Source of the DNA: Kordia antarctica | GTDB lineage: Bacteria > Bacteroidota > Bacteroidia > Flavobacteriales > Flavobacteriaceae | NCBI RefSeq assembly: GCF_009901525.1 | Contig: NZ_CP019288.1 | Location: 3,067,501-3,131,500, forward strand | Reading direction: 5' to 3' | Length of the DNA: 64,000 nucleotides | In this document: positions 54,106 through 63,708 of the stretch, piece by piece | How positions within the stretch are numbered: position 1 is the stretch's first letter | How the letters are laid out: each line of letters starts with the position of its first letter | Made by a program: the position numbers and the translations under genes | The notes under the pieces: generated by a model | The model's database searches: none | What the model saw: only the letters and a program-made list of their open reading frames with translations | Told to the model about the DNA's origin: nothing

Positions 54106-55425
54106 TTACTGATTTTCGTTTAATGGAATAGGAAATTCTATCCAAACATCATCTTCAGCTCTATCAATAGGTAATTCTGCCAATTTATTAAAACGTCTCA
54201 TGTCTATCCATCTATGACCTTCGCCAAATAAAGAATATCTTCTTTGCTTTAATATTTCAGTAAGTAATTGACTAGGACTTGTTCCTCCAGTATACGGTAC
54301 TAAACTTGCGCCACTTCTAACAGCATCAATAGCAAGAACCGCTTGTACAGGAGCTGTATTCATATTTGCCTCCGCATATAATAACAATAATTCCTCGTTA
54401 CGAATAATAGGAATTGCATCTGAATTAGACGTATATACCATTACATCATACGATCCTGTTAAATTGTCTAGTGTCAACGCTCCAGATGGTCTTAAAGCTA
54501 CTTTTGATAAACGTGTATCACCAGCTTCTGCGTCTGTCACAAAACTAGGTTGTGCAATTCTAACTCCAGCCGTTGAAGCATCTAAAGGAAAAAACATTGG
54601 GTTTGTAATATCTCCTGCTCCTGTAGAAAATACATAACTAACTCCTGTATTCAAATCTCCTGTGATGTTATAAAAAGAAGCATTTAAAAATGTTAATACC
54701 GCTGGATAATCTTCTTGATATGCAGCAACTCTTGCAGCTAATGCATTGTTGAATTTTAAAAATTCTGAAGGCGTATCAAATCCTGCAAAACCAGTGGTTA
54801 GTGAAAACGGGAAGTCTGATCCTCCGTTGCCTAAATCTGAAGCTCCACTTACCAACAAGTCTCTTATTCCTTGCAATGCAGCATCTTTACCAACTACGGG
54901 ACCTAAATTATCAGGATCATTTACATCCAAACGAATTCCGTTACCATACATTAAATTTAAATTTAATAATAGTTCATACGCTTGAATGGTTTTTGCGAAT
55001 CCAGTTGTTGCATTTTTCTCTTCAGTTGAAAAATCTGCAGTAGAATTCACAATTCCTTCTAAAATAATATTGGTTCCTTTAATGTTCACATATCGTGCTC
55101 CCCAAGGACCTGTTGTATAAAATGTATTATTGTCAAGTGTTGACGATCCTCCGCCTAATAAATCTGACGTAAAACGTGGATCTGAACTTGAAAATCTATA
55201 AAATTCTCTTCCAATAACACCTACGTCATCAAAATAAGTTCCTATTCGGGTTCTCATACTCGATTGTACTCCACCTGCAATATCTTGCAAATCTCCACGA
55301 GACATATTGGAAGCAATGGTATCTACATCGGCACCATTTAAGTTCGGAAATTCTTCTACCTCACAAGAAAAAAGCAGTAAGCTTCCTAATGCGAATAGAA
55401 ATATATATAAATTATTTTTTTTCAT
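54106..55425 (-). CDS. SusD/RagB-family outer-membrane lipoprotein
   Basis: 439 residues with a lipoprotein signal (LLLFSC, Cys21). The fold is the SusD type with TPR-like helices: ATTGFAKTIQAYELLLNLNLMYG, and the C-terminal signature ELLLLYAEANMNT plus LTEILKQRRYSLFGEGHRWIDMRRF. It binds the substrate at the cell surface as a lid over the SusC channel. It follows the SusC gene by 14 nt. There are no hydrolase or regulator genes next to the pair, so the substrate (glycan, peptide or other) is unknown. Confidence 0.93.
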   Translation of the reverse strand: MKKNNLYIFLFALGSLLLFSCEVEEFPNLNGADVDTIASNMSRGDLQDIAGGVQSSMRTRIGTYFDDVGVIGREFYRFSSSDPRFTSDLLGGGSSTLDNNTFYTTGPWGARYVNIKGTNIILEGIVNSTADFSTEEKNATTGFAKTIQAYELLLNLNLMYGNGIRLDVNDPDNLGPVVGKDAALQGIRDLLVSGASDLGNGGSDFPFSLTTGFAGFDTPSEFLKFNNALAARVAAYQEDYPAVLTFLNASFYNITGDLNTGVSYVFSTGAGDITNPMFFPLDASTAGVRIAQPSFVTDAEAGDTRLSKVALRPSGALTLDNLTGSYDVMVYTSNSDAIPIIRNEELLLLYAEANMNTAPVQAVLAIDAVRSGASLVPYTGGTSPSQLLTEILKQRRYSLFGEGHRWIDMRRFNKLAELPIDRAEDDVWIEFPIPLNENQ

Positions 55426-55439
55426 AATATTTTTTTAGA

Positions 55440-58400
55440 TTAAAATTCGATTGCTAGGTGAAACATATAACGCTTTGAAGATGGGAATGGTGTTACCTCA
55501 ACTCCTGTTGATATTCCATTTGATCCAAAGTTAGATACTTCAGGATCGTAACTGTTATAATCAAATATATTGATTAGGTTCGTTCCTGAAAATCCTAATT
55601 TTATTGAATCTATATAATCCTTACTCCATTTAGTGATTAAATTTTTAGGAATACTGTAATATACTCCAAGTTCTCTCAATCTTAAATAAGATGCATCTTC
55701 AACGAAAGGTGCTGCGCTTACTCCCAATTGACTCAGTCTGTAAGGTCCGTTTCCAACTTGTCCAGCAGGATCTAAATCGATATCATCAAAATCATGACTT
55801 GTGCTGTTAAGATCTGTTAATAATGCTGTTAAATTCACATTATCACCACCTTTTTTCCAGTGCCATAAAAACGATAATTCAAAATCTTTATATTTTACGT
55901 TGTTTCTAAAAGACATTTGAAAATCTGCTTCAGAATCTCCATGTTGTACCAATCCATCTGGACTAATTCCAACAATTTGTGTCGCACTTTTTCCTTCTTC
56001 AATTCTAAAAGTTCCTAAAGTCGCTCCAAAAGCTCCGATATTAAATGCTGGTACATCTAGTTTTGTAATTTCAGAAGTGTTTTTCCAGAAACTAACATTC
56101 GTTGTCCATTCAAAATCATCGGTTCTGACAGGTACTGCATTTATTGCAATTTCAACACCTTTATTTTCTAAATTACCTGCATTTGTCCATTTGGACGTAA
56201 ATCCAGAAGAAGGTGGCAATGCTGCTTGTAGTAATAAGTCATCTACTTTTTTGTTATACCAAGTAAATTGTAATTCTACTCTATTATCTAAAAACCCAAG
56301 ATCAAAACCTAATTCCAATTCTTTTTGTCTTTCAGGTTCAATATTAGGATTTCCTCTAAAAGGACTTACACTAATTCCTTTAAATCCACCAATATTATTT
56401 CTGTCAAAAGAAGTAAATAATGATCCAAATGGTGCAAAGTTTCCAGATTCACCATATGCGATTCTCAATTTTACTTGATTCACAACTTCTGATTTCCAAA
56501 ATTCAAAATTATTAATGTTTACAGCTAAGGAAGCTTTAGGATAATAATACAATTTTTGTGCATCTCCGTTATTTGAAGATCTATCGCCTCTAATTCCTAT
56601 TGTTCCGATAAATTTATCTTGAAAATTGATTTCTTCTTGAACAAAAAATCCTGCATCTTCTTGCTTTAATCTAGTTTGAGCTGCATCAATAGAACCAGCT
56701 TGATCTACATTATTTTCAGAAGCAATTAAATCTTTCGCTATAATTAAATACGTATTTCTATCAAAAACTTCTTTAGTGATACCTGCTTGTGTTCTAAAGT
56801 TTAAATCACTATCAGTTGTATAATTATGTACTAAAAACCCTGAAAAGTTTAGGTTTCTGTTTACCGTACTTCCTTGAATAGAAACTCCATTATCTCCTCC
56901 TGCAACATTCTCAAATTGCAATTCTTTTGGAAATATTGCTCTACTACTTAAATTATAACTGTCAAGACCAGCTCTTAAGATCATCTTTAAATTAGAGTTA
57001 TCATTTGAATACAATTTTATATCCGCAGAACCTCCAATTATAAATCTATTAACTTTTTCGTTATTAGTTACTAAATCTCTTGTTTGTAAAACGTTTGAAG
57101 CTCCCGATTGACTGTTTGGATAATTTCCGTTTGCATCTGGAAACAATTGATCCCAAGGTCGTGTAGAAGTCAATGAAACACCTATTGTTGTTCCGGTATT
57201 ATCATTGTTAAAATATCCTCTATTTGAAGAAGAGTTAATATAGTTGGCGCTCAATCCAAGTTTTATACTGTTTGATACTTTATGATCTAAGTTCAATCGA
57301 ACAGAAGCTTTTCTATAACCTGTATTTTTAACAATTCCATCTTCGTCGCTATACGACATTCCTGCATAAAACTTTGTTTTTTCTCCACCGCCACTCATTC
57401 CAAAACGTGTATTTGAAATAAGTCCATTCTCTCCAAAAAGTTCATCTTCATAATCATGATAATTTCCTGAAGCCTGAGCTGCTGTAAACAATGGAACTTC
57501 GGCAGCACCAAAAGCATCTTCTACTTTGGCTGCATCCCAATTTCTAATTCCCTGCAAGTTAATTGCTTGAGTAAACCCAAAAGCTTGTGAAAAACTAAAT
57601 TTAGTTTCTCCAGCCTTCCCTCTTTTTGTTGTAATAATAACAACTCCGGCAGATGCTCTCGATCCATAAATAGCTGCAGCAGATGCTCCTTTTAAAATCT
57701 CAATGTTTGCAATATCATTTGGATCTATATCTGCAATACGATTGGTAGGATTGTCCTGATTTGAAGCACTTCCTCCAGCGGCAGCACCAGATACTGCATT
57801 TAATCCCGAAGGAATAGATGAGTTATCTACATAGACTCCATCAATAATATATAATGGTTGAGAATTTCCATTAACAGAGGTCACACCTCTAAGTTTAATA
57901 GACAATCCACCTCCAGGAGCTCCTGAATTTGCACTTACTACAGCTCCAGTAAATTTTCCATATAAAGCTGCATCTAACGTTTGTGGAGGTGTTACTCCAA
58001 CAAGTTCTTGCGCCGAAATGGACGAAACTGCATTTGCAGAATTAGTTCTTTTAATAGAAGTTGCTAAACCAGTTACAACAACTTCATCCAAAGCAACGCC
58101 ACCAGTAAGTGAAACATTAATTGGATTAACTGAAGTACTAACCAGTACTTCTTTACTGTCGTATCCTAAGGAGGAAAACACCAAGGTAACTGGCAAATCG
58201 TTTACCGTTAAGGTATACTTTCCATCAAAATCTGTTGCTGCTCCTTTTTCTGTTCCTTTAACAACAACACTGGCACCAAATAGTGGCTCGCCACCGTCAG
58301 TGCTAGTTACGGTTCCTGTGATTGTATTTTGTGCTAAGAGTCCTAAAGGGACAAAAAACAACAAAAACATCAACATTTTTTTAAGTAAAATTTTTTTCAT
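55440..58400 (-). CDS. SusC/RagA-family TonB-linked outer-membrane transporter
   Basis: 986 residues with a signal peptide (cut near LLAQN). A carboxypeptidase-regulatory-like domain (about 25-105, ITGTVTSTDGGEPLFGASV) comes first, then the plug domain (about 115-230, LYIIDGVYVDNSS, IEILKGASAAAIYGSRAS) and the barrel to the end. The TonB box region is near VALDEVVVTG. It imports substrate with energy from TonB, and forms the pair with the SusD protein. The gene starts 237 bp from the divergent aspS gene. Confidence 0.95.
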   Translation of the reverse strand: MKKILLKKMLMFLLFFVPLGLLAQNTITGTVTSTDGGEPLFGASVVVKGTEKGAATDFDGKYTLTVNDLPVTLVFSSLGYDSKEVLVSTSVNPINVSLTGGVALDEVVVTGLATSIKRTNSANAVSSISAQELVGVTPPQTLDAALYGKFTGAVVSANSGAPGGGLSIKLRGVTSVNGNSQPLYIIDGVYVDNSSIPSGLNAVSGAAAGGSASNQDNPTNRIADIDPNDIANIEILKGASAAAIYGSRASAGVVIITTKRGKAGETKFSFSQAFGFTQAINLQGIRNWDAAKVEDAFGAAEVPLFTAAQASGNYHDYEDELFGENGLISNTRFGMSGGGEKTKFYAGMSYSDEDGIVKNTGYRKASVRLNLDHKVSNSIKLGLSANYINSSSNRGYFNNDNTGTTIGVSLTSTRPWDQLFPDANGNYPNSQSGASNVLQTRDLVTNNEKVNRFIIGGSADIKLYSNDNSNLKMILRAGLDSYNLSSRAIFPKELQFENVAGGDNGVSIQGSTVNRNLNFSGFLVHNYTTDSDLNFRTQAGITKEVFDRNTYLIIAKDLIASENNVDQAGSIDAAQTRLKQEDAGFFVQEEINFQDKFIGTIGIRGDRSSNNGDAQKLYYYPKASLAVNINNFEFWKSEVVNQVKLRIAYGESGNFAPFGSLFTSFDRNNIGGFKGISVSPFRGNPNIEPERQKELELGFDLGFLDNRVELQFTWYNKKVDDLLLQAALPPSSGFTSKWTNAGNLENKGVEIAINAVPVRTDDFEWTTNVSFWKNTSEITKLDVPAFNIGAFGATLGTFRIEEGKSATQIVGISPDGLVQHGDSEADFQMSFRNNVKYKDFELSFLWHWKKGGDNVNLTALLTDLNSTSHDFDDIDLDPAGQVGNGPYRLSQLGVSAAPFVEDASYLRLRELGVYYSIPKNLITKWSKDYIDSIKLGFSGTNLINIFDYNSYDPEVSNFGSNGISTGVEVTPFPSSKRYMFHLAIEF

Positions 58401-58607
58401 AAAAAATCGAGATTAATTAATATTGAATAGGCTTTTATTAACTGCGAAATTAAATTAAATTAACAGTATTTAACTATTTTTTAGAGAATAATTTATTTAA
58501 ACACACCACAGATGGCATTTTTTTCATTTTTTTATCAATTTATCAATCAATTCTATACAACCTAGAAAATATTTATCCATAGAAGCACTGATGCAATCAA
58601 AAACCAT

Positions 58608-58615
58608 TAAATTTG
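58608..58615 (+). promoter_or_regulatory. Candidate -7 element for aspS
   Basis: TAAATTTG matches TAnnTTTG, 22 nt before the ATG at 58637. No TTG is found 19 nt upstream. Confidence 0.4.
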
Positions 58616-58636
58616 CCCTTTTAAAATCGCATACAA

Positions 58637-60385
58637 ATGTACAGATCACATAGTTGTGGTGAATTAAGATCATCACACATTACACAAGAAGTTACCGTAT
58701 CAGGTTGGGTACAAAAGTCTAGAGATAAAGGATTTATGATTTGGATTGATCTTCGCGATCGCTACGGAATCACACAATTAATCTTTGATGAAGAACGTAC
58801 TTCGAAAGCCGTTTTTGAAAAAGCAAAAACACTTGGTCGCGAATTTGTAATTCAAGTAAAAGGAACGGTGATTGAGCGTGAAGCTAAAAACGCAAAAATA
58901 CCTACAGGAGATATTGAAATTTTAGTCTCTGAATTGACGCTTTTAAATGCTTCTTTAACACCTCCATTTACGATTGAAGATGAAACTGATGGTGGAGAAG
59001 ATATCCGAATGAAATATCGCTACTTAGACATACGTCGAAATCCTGTGAAAAACAGTTTGATATTCCGTCATAAAGTATCAATGGAAGTTCGTAAATACCT
59101 GTCTGCGCAAAATTTTATAGAGGTAGAAACTCCATATTTAATAAAATCCACACCAGAAGGCGCACGCGATTTCGTGGTTCCTTCTCGTATGAATGAAGGA
59201 CAATTTTACGCATTGCCACAATCGCCACAAACCTTCAAACAACTCTTGATGGTTGGCGGAATGGACAAATATTTTCAAATTGTAAAATGCTTTCGCGATG
59301 AAGATTTAAGAGCCGACAGACAACCTGAATTTACACAGATTGACTGCGAAATGGCGTTTGTAGAACAAGAAGACATCTTAAACGTTTTTGAAGGATTAAC
59401 GCGTCACTTACTAAAAGAAATCAAAGGAATTGATGTTGAAAAATTCCCAAGAATGACGTACGATCACGCCATGAAAACCTACGGAAATGACAAACCAGAC
59501 ATTCGTTTTGGAATGGAATTTGGCGAACTAAATGAAGTTGCACAACACAAAGAATTTGGCATCTTCAATTCAGCAGAATTGGTTGTCGGAATTGCTGTTC
59601 CTGGAGCCGCAACATACACACGAAAAGAAATCGACAAATTGGTCGATTGGGTAAAACGTCCACAAGTTGGCGCGTTGGGAATGATATATGTAAAATGCAA
59701 TGAAGACGGAACCTTCAAATCGTCTGTTGATAAATTCTACGATCAAGAAGATTTAGCAAAATGGGCAGAAAAAACTGGCGCAAAAACTGGTGATTTAATC
59801 TGTGTATTATCTGGAAACACCAACAAAGTACGAGCGCAACTAAGTGCATTACGTATGGAATTAGCAACACGTTTAGGATTGCGAAATCCGGCAGAATTTG
59901 CTCCACTTTGGGTAATGGACTTCCCATTATTAGAATTGGATGAAGAAACAGGACATTACCACGCAATGCATCATCCATTTACATCTCCAAAACCAGGTCA
60001 ACTAGAATTATTAGATACAAATCCTGGTGATGTAAAAGCAAACGCATACGATTTAGTCTTAAACGGAAACGAAATTGGTGGCGGATCTATTCGTATTCAC
60101 GACAAAGAAATGCAAGCAACGATGTTTAAGCATTTAGGATTTACGGAAGAAGAAGCAAAAGCACAATTTGGTTTCTTAATGGACGCTTTCCAATATGGAG
60201 CGCCGCCACATGGTGGATTGGCTTTCGGATTGGATAGATTGGTTGCTATTTTGGGCGGACAAGAAACGATTCGTGATTTCATTGCGTTTCCAAAAAATAA
60301 TTCTGGTCGTGATGTTATGATTGATGCACCTGCACCAATTGACGCTCAACAATTAAAAGAACTGAGTATTAAACTCGATTTATAA
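58637..60385 (+). CDS. aspS: Aspartyl-tRNA synthetase
   Basis: 582 residues, the normal bacterial length. The N-terminal OB domain ([20 protein letters not shown]) is followed by the class II core. Motif 2 is [18 protein letters not shown], motif 3 is [14 protein letters not shown], and the bacterial GAD insertion lies between about 290 and 420. It charges tRNA-Asp; whether it is discriminating cannot be read safely. The gene stands alone and is followed by a REP-like hairpin. Confidence 0.97.
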   Translation: MYRSHSCGELRSSHITQEVTVSGWVQKSRDKGFMIWIDLRDRYGITQLIFDEERTSKAVFEKAKTLGREFVIQVKGTVIEREAKNAKIPTGDIEILVSELTLLNASLTPPFTIEDETDGGEDIRMKYRYLDIRRNPVKNSLIFRHKVSMEVRKYLSAQNFIEVETPYLIKSTPEGARDFVVPSRMNEGQFYALPQSPQTFKQLLMVGGMDKYFQIVKCFRDEDLRADRQPEFTQIDCEMAFVEQEDILNVFEGLTRHLLKEIKGIDVEKFPRMTYDHAMKTYGNDKPDIRFGMEFGELNEVAQHKEFGIFNSAELVVGIAVPGAATYTRKEIDKLVDWVKRPQVGALGMIYVKCNEDGTFKSSVDKFYDQEDLAKWAEKTGAKTGDLICVLSGNTNKVRAQLSALRMELATRLGLRNPAEFAPLWVMDFPLLELDEETGHYHAMHHPFTSPKPGQLELLDTNPGDVKANAYDLVLNGNEIGGGSIRIHDKEMQATMFKHLGFTEEEAKAQFGFLMDAFQYGAPPHGGLAFGLDRLVAILGGQETIRDFIAFPKNNSGRDVMIDAPAPIDAQQLKELSIKLDL

Positions 60386-60423
60386 ATAGAAAAAGGCTAA
60401 TTAAAAATTTAAAAATAGCTATA

Positions 60424-60499
60424 ATTGTCACATTGAGCGCATTCGAAATGCTTTGGTAATCAAGGCTTACTATTTCTCGACTGCGCTCGAAGTAACAAT
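60424..60499. repeat. REP-like inverted repeat behind aspS
   Basis: Arms 60424-60446 and 60477-60499 are 19/23 complementary with a 30-nt loop. The arms contain TGAGCGCATTCGAA and CTCGACTGCGCTCGAAG, the common Bacteroidota intergenic motif. It may act as a weak terminator or mRNA stabiliser for aspS. Confidence 0.7.
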
Positions 60500-60540
60500 A
60501 ATTAAGACTTTTCAGACAGCCTCTTTACTTCTACATGTAA

Positions 60541-60720
60541 TTAATTACATTGCTGATTTCCACAAGCGGAATACATCGCAGTAGTTCCACAAGTCCAATT
60601 GCAAGTATTGCAAGTACATGTGTGACAACCGTTTGTTCCTGCTCCAGATACAGCATCTTCTTCTAAACTCGAAATTTTGCTTTTGCTAAATGATAGCTTT
60701 TTTAATGACTTTTTTTTCAT
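60541..60720 (-). CDS. Orphan RiPP precursor peptide, class I lanthipeptide-like
   Basis: A 59-residue frame, ATG at 60718-60720, TAA at 60541-60543. The leader (MKKKSLKKLSFSKSKISSLE) carries the LxLxKxxIxxL-like pattern of Bacteroidota class I lanthipeptide leaders (LSFSKSKISSL). VSGAG near 24-28 could be the cleavage region. The core (29-59) has 7 Cys at 32, 35, 37, 40, 44, 53 and 58, and 7 Thr/Ser, with CHTCTCNTC and WTCGTT, which is what a heavily cross-linked peptide needs. No modification or export gene is in the window, so it is an orphan or uses enzymes encoded elsewhere. Confidence 0.75.
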   Translation of the reverse strand: MKKKSLKKLSFSKSKISSLEEDAVSGAGTNGCHTCTCNTCNWTCGTTAMYSACGNQQCN

Positions 60721-60972
60721 GATTTAAAAAATTATGATTAGTAATTATCGCCATTTTAAATAACGATGTATTTAGGTTTTCAACATCTTTTGCTAAATTA
60801 AACCCAATTCAAGTTACATCTTAATCGAATACAAAAAGTAATGTTCTTCCGTAAATTAGATGATTTAAGCCACTTAAAAGTAAGAAAATAAATCTATTAA
60901 GGTGGTTTTTATGCAATAAATTATACTGGTTTTTTTAGGAGATATAACTCAGATTTTGCAGATGCGAAATAG
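60721..60972. other. Upstream region of the precursor-peptide gene
   Basis: 252 bp of AT-rich sequence that must hold the promoter of the minus-strand peptide gene. I see no strong TAnnTTTG element, no hairpin and no further coding frame. Confidence 0.4.
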
Positions 60973-61149
60973 TATAAAGCATTAATTATCTTGGATGAAG
61001 ATACCAATGAAGCCTTCACGATTATTGAAGAAGCAATTGACAATTTTCACAATGGGTATTCCGATCAGCGACCGTATGTAGAAACCATTCGTCAATTATA
61101 TTTGGAAGATTATGAAAACCTAAAGGCAAAATTGGAATCGATAGATTAG
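60973..61149 (+). pseudogene. ATG-less reading frame, probable gene remnant
   Basis: A 58-residue plus-strand frame opens after TAG at 60970-60972 and ends at TAG 61147-61149, without an ATG. It reads like a genuine acidic helical protein (ILDEDTNEAFTIIEEAIDNF, then YVETIRQLYLEDYENLKAKL). A TTG at 60991 could serve as start, but a remnant is more likely. The family is not recognised. Confidence 0.35.
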
Positions 61150-61180
61150 ATTTGTACTTTTAAAGTACACAATCGCAAAC

Positions 61181-62959
61181 ATGCCAACGCAGAAAAAAAC
61201 GCTATTTAGACGCTTCTTAATTTGGAGATACAAGCATATTTCCCATAAGAATTTCATTTTCATACTGAGCATTTTAGTCGGTTTAGGTTCTGGTTTGGTT
61301 GCAGTTACCATTAAAAACATCACATTTTGGATTGAAACTCTACTAGAAAATGGAATCATCTTTTCCAAAAATCAACTGTACTTTATTTTACCAGTTATCG
61401 GACTTCTTTTAGTCTATTTATTGGTGAAATTTGTTTTCAAAAAACAACCTGAACACGCTATTTCGTCTATTCTTTATGCGTTGTCCAAACGCACAGGAAT
61501 CATTCCAAATCATAAAATATATTTACCACTAATTACCGCGCCATTAACGGTTGGTTTTGGCGGTTCGGTAGGTTTATTAGGACCTGCGGTTGCTTCTGGT
61601 GCTGCGATAAGTTCTAACATTAGCAAAATTTTTCACATCAACAGCAAAACCCGAATGCTCTTAATTGGTTGTGCAGCGGCTGGCGCAATTTCGTCCATCT
61701 TTAAATCGCCCATTGCAGCAATTATCTTTGCAATAGAAGTTTTTAGTTTAGATTTAACCCTAATATCGTTAATTCCGTTGTTATTAGCTTCCATTTCGGC
61801 AGTGGTAACTTCCTATTTTTTTCTTGGGAATGAAAACCTATTCAATTTCAAACTGATAGAACAATTTCAACTCAGTGACATTCCTTTTTACATTGCGCTT
61901 GGTATCGGAACTGCGTTTGCATCTATTTATTTTACCAAAATGCACTTTGCGATTACGAAGTTTTTTGAACGATTTAAACGAAAATTACACAAACTCATCT
62001 TTGGCGGATTGGCAATTGGTGTCATGTTATATTTCATTCCGCCATTATATGGAGAAGGTTTAGGATTTATCACAAATCTACTCGATGGAAATCACATTGA
62101 AGCACTCGGAAAAACACCTTTAGACAATTACACTGAAAACATTTGGGTTGTCATTATACTTTTAATCGGAATTACCATTTTTAAAGCAATTGCCATGACA
62201 ACTACATTTGCGGCTGGCGGTTCTGGCGGAATTTTTATTCCGACAATGGTTATGGGAAGCGCATTGGGAAATGTGGTTGCTAAAATCATCAATCAGTTTG
62301 GATTTAATGTATCAGAAGCAAACTTTACACTTGTCGGAATGGCTGGATTGATTGCCGGAGTTATACATGCGCCGTTGACAGCAATTTTCTTAATTGCAGA
62401 AATTACTGGCGGTTACGATTTATTTATTCCGTTGATGTTAACCTGCGCGATTTCGTTTCTCATCACAAAAAATCTATTAAATTATACCATTTACACACGT
62501 GAACTTGCTGAAAAAGGCGAATTGCTCACGCACAATAAAGACGAAACTGTATTAACGTTAATGGCACTTGACAGCGTAATTGAGCAAAATTTTACCACAA
62601 TCCAACCCAAAATGACCTTAGGAACTATGTTGCATGAAGCTGTGGCAAAATCCAATCGAAATTTATTTCCTGTAGTCGATGAAGATGAAAATTTGGTTGG
62701 TATTATTGTGTTGGATGATATCCGCGAATTTATGTTTGATACTTCGCTGTATAATTCACTTCATGTAGATGATATTATGCACAACGCGCCAGATTATATC
62801 ATTTATGAAGAAGATAATATGAAATCGGTGATGAAAAAATTTCAAGATAGTAGTGCATGGAATTTGCCTGTTTTAAAAGAAGGAAAATACTATGGATTTG
62901 TCTCAAAATCTAAATTATTAACCGCATATCGTAGAAAGTTGATTAATTTTACGCGGTAG
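61181..62959 (+). CDS. CLC-family chloride channel/transporter with CBS pair
   Basis: 592 residues: a CLC membrane domain (about 20-440) and two CBS domains (about 455-592, FPVVDEDENLVGIIVLDDI and NLPVLKEGKYYGFVSKSKL). The motif region reads GGSVGLLGPAVASG, where family members have GLEGP or GREGP: the gating glutamate position is Leu133. AAGGSGGIFIPTMVMGSALG is the conserved anion-site motif. The inner region AIIFAIEVF has Glu186 but Val at the position after it. Loss of the gate Glu suggests uncoupled, constantly open anion flow rather than proton exchange (inference). CBS domains may sense nucleotides. Confidence 0.92.
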   Translation: MPTQKKTLFRRFLIWRYKHISHKNFIFILSILVGLGSGLVAVTIKNITFWIETLLENGIIFSKNQLYFILPVIGLLLVYLLVKFVFKKQPEHAISSILYALSKRTGIIPNHKIYLPLITAPLTVGFGGSVGLLGPAVASGAAISSNISKIFHINSKTRMLLIGCAAAGAISSIFKSPIAAIIFAIEVFSLDLTLISLIPLLLASISAVVTSYFFLGNENLFNFKLIEQFQLSDIPFYIALGIGTAFASIYFTKMHFAITKFFERFKRKLHKLIFGGLAIGVMLYFIPPLYGEGLGFITNLLDGNHIEALGKTPLDNYTENIWVVIILLIGITIFKAIAMTTTFAAGGSGGIFIPTMVMGSALGNVVAKIINQFGFNVSEANFTLVGMAGLIAGVIHAPLTAIFLIAEITGGYDLFIPLMLTCAISFLITKNLLNYTIYTRELAEKGELLTHNKDETVLTLMALDSVIEQNFTTIQPKMTLGTMLHEAVAKSNRNLFPVVDEDENLVGIIVLDDIREFMFDTSLYNSLHVDDIMHNAPDYIIYEEDNMKSVMKKFQDSSAWNLPVLKEGKYYGFVSKSKLLTAYRRKLINFTR

Positions 62960-62991
62960 TTTTAAAACTATTCTATTTTAAAAAACAACAA

Positions 62992-63231
62992 ATGAAATAC
63001 ATACTCATCATACTCTTAATAGCTTTAATCGGCGTTGGAATTTTTGCAAATTACTACGAATTTCAAGAAGAAAACTTTAGCGAAAAAGTGCTTGGACTTT
63101 GTATTTTGACGTTTTCTTTTATTTGGATGCCACTTTTTATTTACTATCGATATAAGGATAAGAAAAAAGAAGATTTTATACTTTCTAATGAAAAGTTAAA
63201 AGAAATGAACGACTTCTCTCGAAAAAAGTAA
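62992..63231 (+). CDS. Small two-helix membrane protein
   Basis: 79 residues with helices at about 3-20 and 33-52 and a Lys/Glu-rich tail (YKDKKKEDFILSNEKLKEMN). It starts 32 nt after the CLC gene on the same strand, so co-transcription is plausible. No family recognised. Confidence 0.65.
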   Translation: MKYILIILLIALIGVGIFANYYEFQEENFSEKVLGLCILTFSFIWMPLFIYYRYKDKKKEDFILSNEKLKEMNDFSRKK

Positions 63232-63233
63232 AT

Positions 63234-63689
63234 TTAATTCAAGTTCCGTTTTTGAATAAAGAACTGTTTTAACAAATTGGAAGCTTCTTCTGCCATAATC
63301 CCACCTTTCATCACTGTTTTTGGATGTAATTTTGTGTTTAATTTTATACAGCCACGATCTTCATCACGTGCGCCGTATACAATGTTTGAAATTTGACTCC
63401 AATACAATGCGCCTGCACACATTTGGCAAGGTTCTAACGTGACATATAGCGTACAGTTTTTCAAATATTTTCCACCTAAAAAGTTAGCTGCAGCAGTAAT
63501 TGCTTGCATTTCCGCATGCGCTGTCACATCGTTTAACGTTTCAGTTAAGTTGTGTCCGCGCGCAATGACTCTATTGTCAATTACAATCACAGCACCGACA
63601 GGAACTTCGCCTTTTTCAAGCGCCATTTCGGCTTCTTGCAATGCTTTTTTCATGAAGTAATTGTCGTCGTAGCTATCTTCTAGGTTCAT
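63234..63689 (-). CDS. tadA: tRNA-specific adenosine deaminase (TadA-like)
   Basis: The start at 63689 (MNLEDSYDDNYFMKKALQEA) is preferred; an ATG at 63770 adds 27 residues that do not fit the family and overlaps the neighbouring gene. 151 residues, the usual TadA size. The zinc site has His58-Ala-Glu60 (TAHAEMQA) and Pro87-Cys88-x2-Cys91 (LEPCQMCAGAL). GEVPVGAVIV near residue 27 and GARDEDRG fit TadA. It converts A34 to inosine in tRNA-Arg(ACG). A guanine or cytosine deaminase is a less likely alternative. Confidence 0.85.
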   Translation of the reverse strand: MNLEDSYDDNYFMKKALQEAEMALEKGEVPVGAVIVIDNRVIARGHNLTETLNDVTAHAEMQAITAAANFLGGKYLKNCTLYVTLEPCQMCAGALYWSQISNIVYGARDEDRGCIKLNTKLHPKTVMKGGIMAEEASNLLKQFFIQKRNLN

Positions 63690-63708
63690 TGTGGAGTTTT
63701 GTGTAAAA

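Noticed and set aside
54106-58400. Polysaccharide utilisation locus
   Set aside because: Only the SusD/SusC pair is present; there are no glycoside hydrolases, lyases or sensor-regulators beside it.
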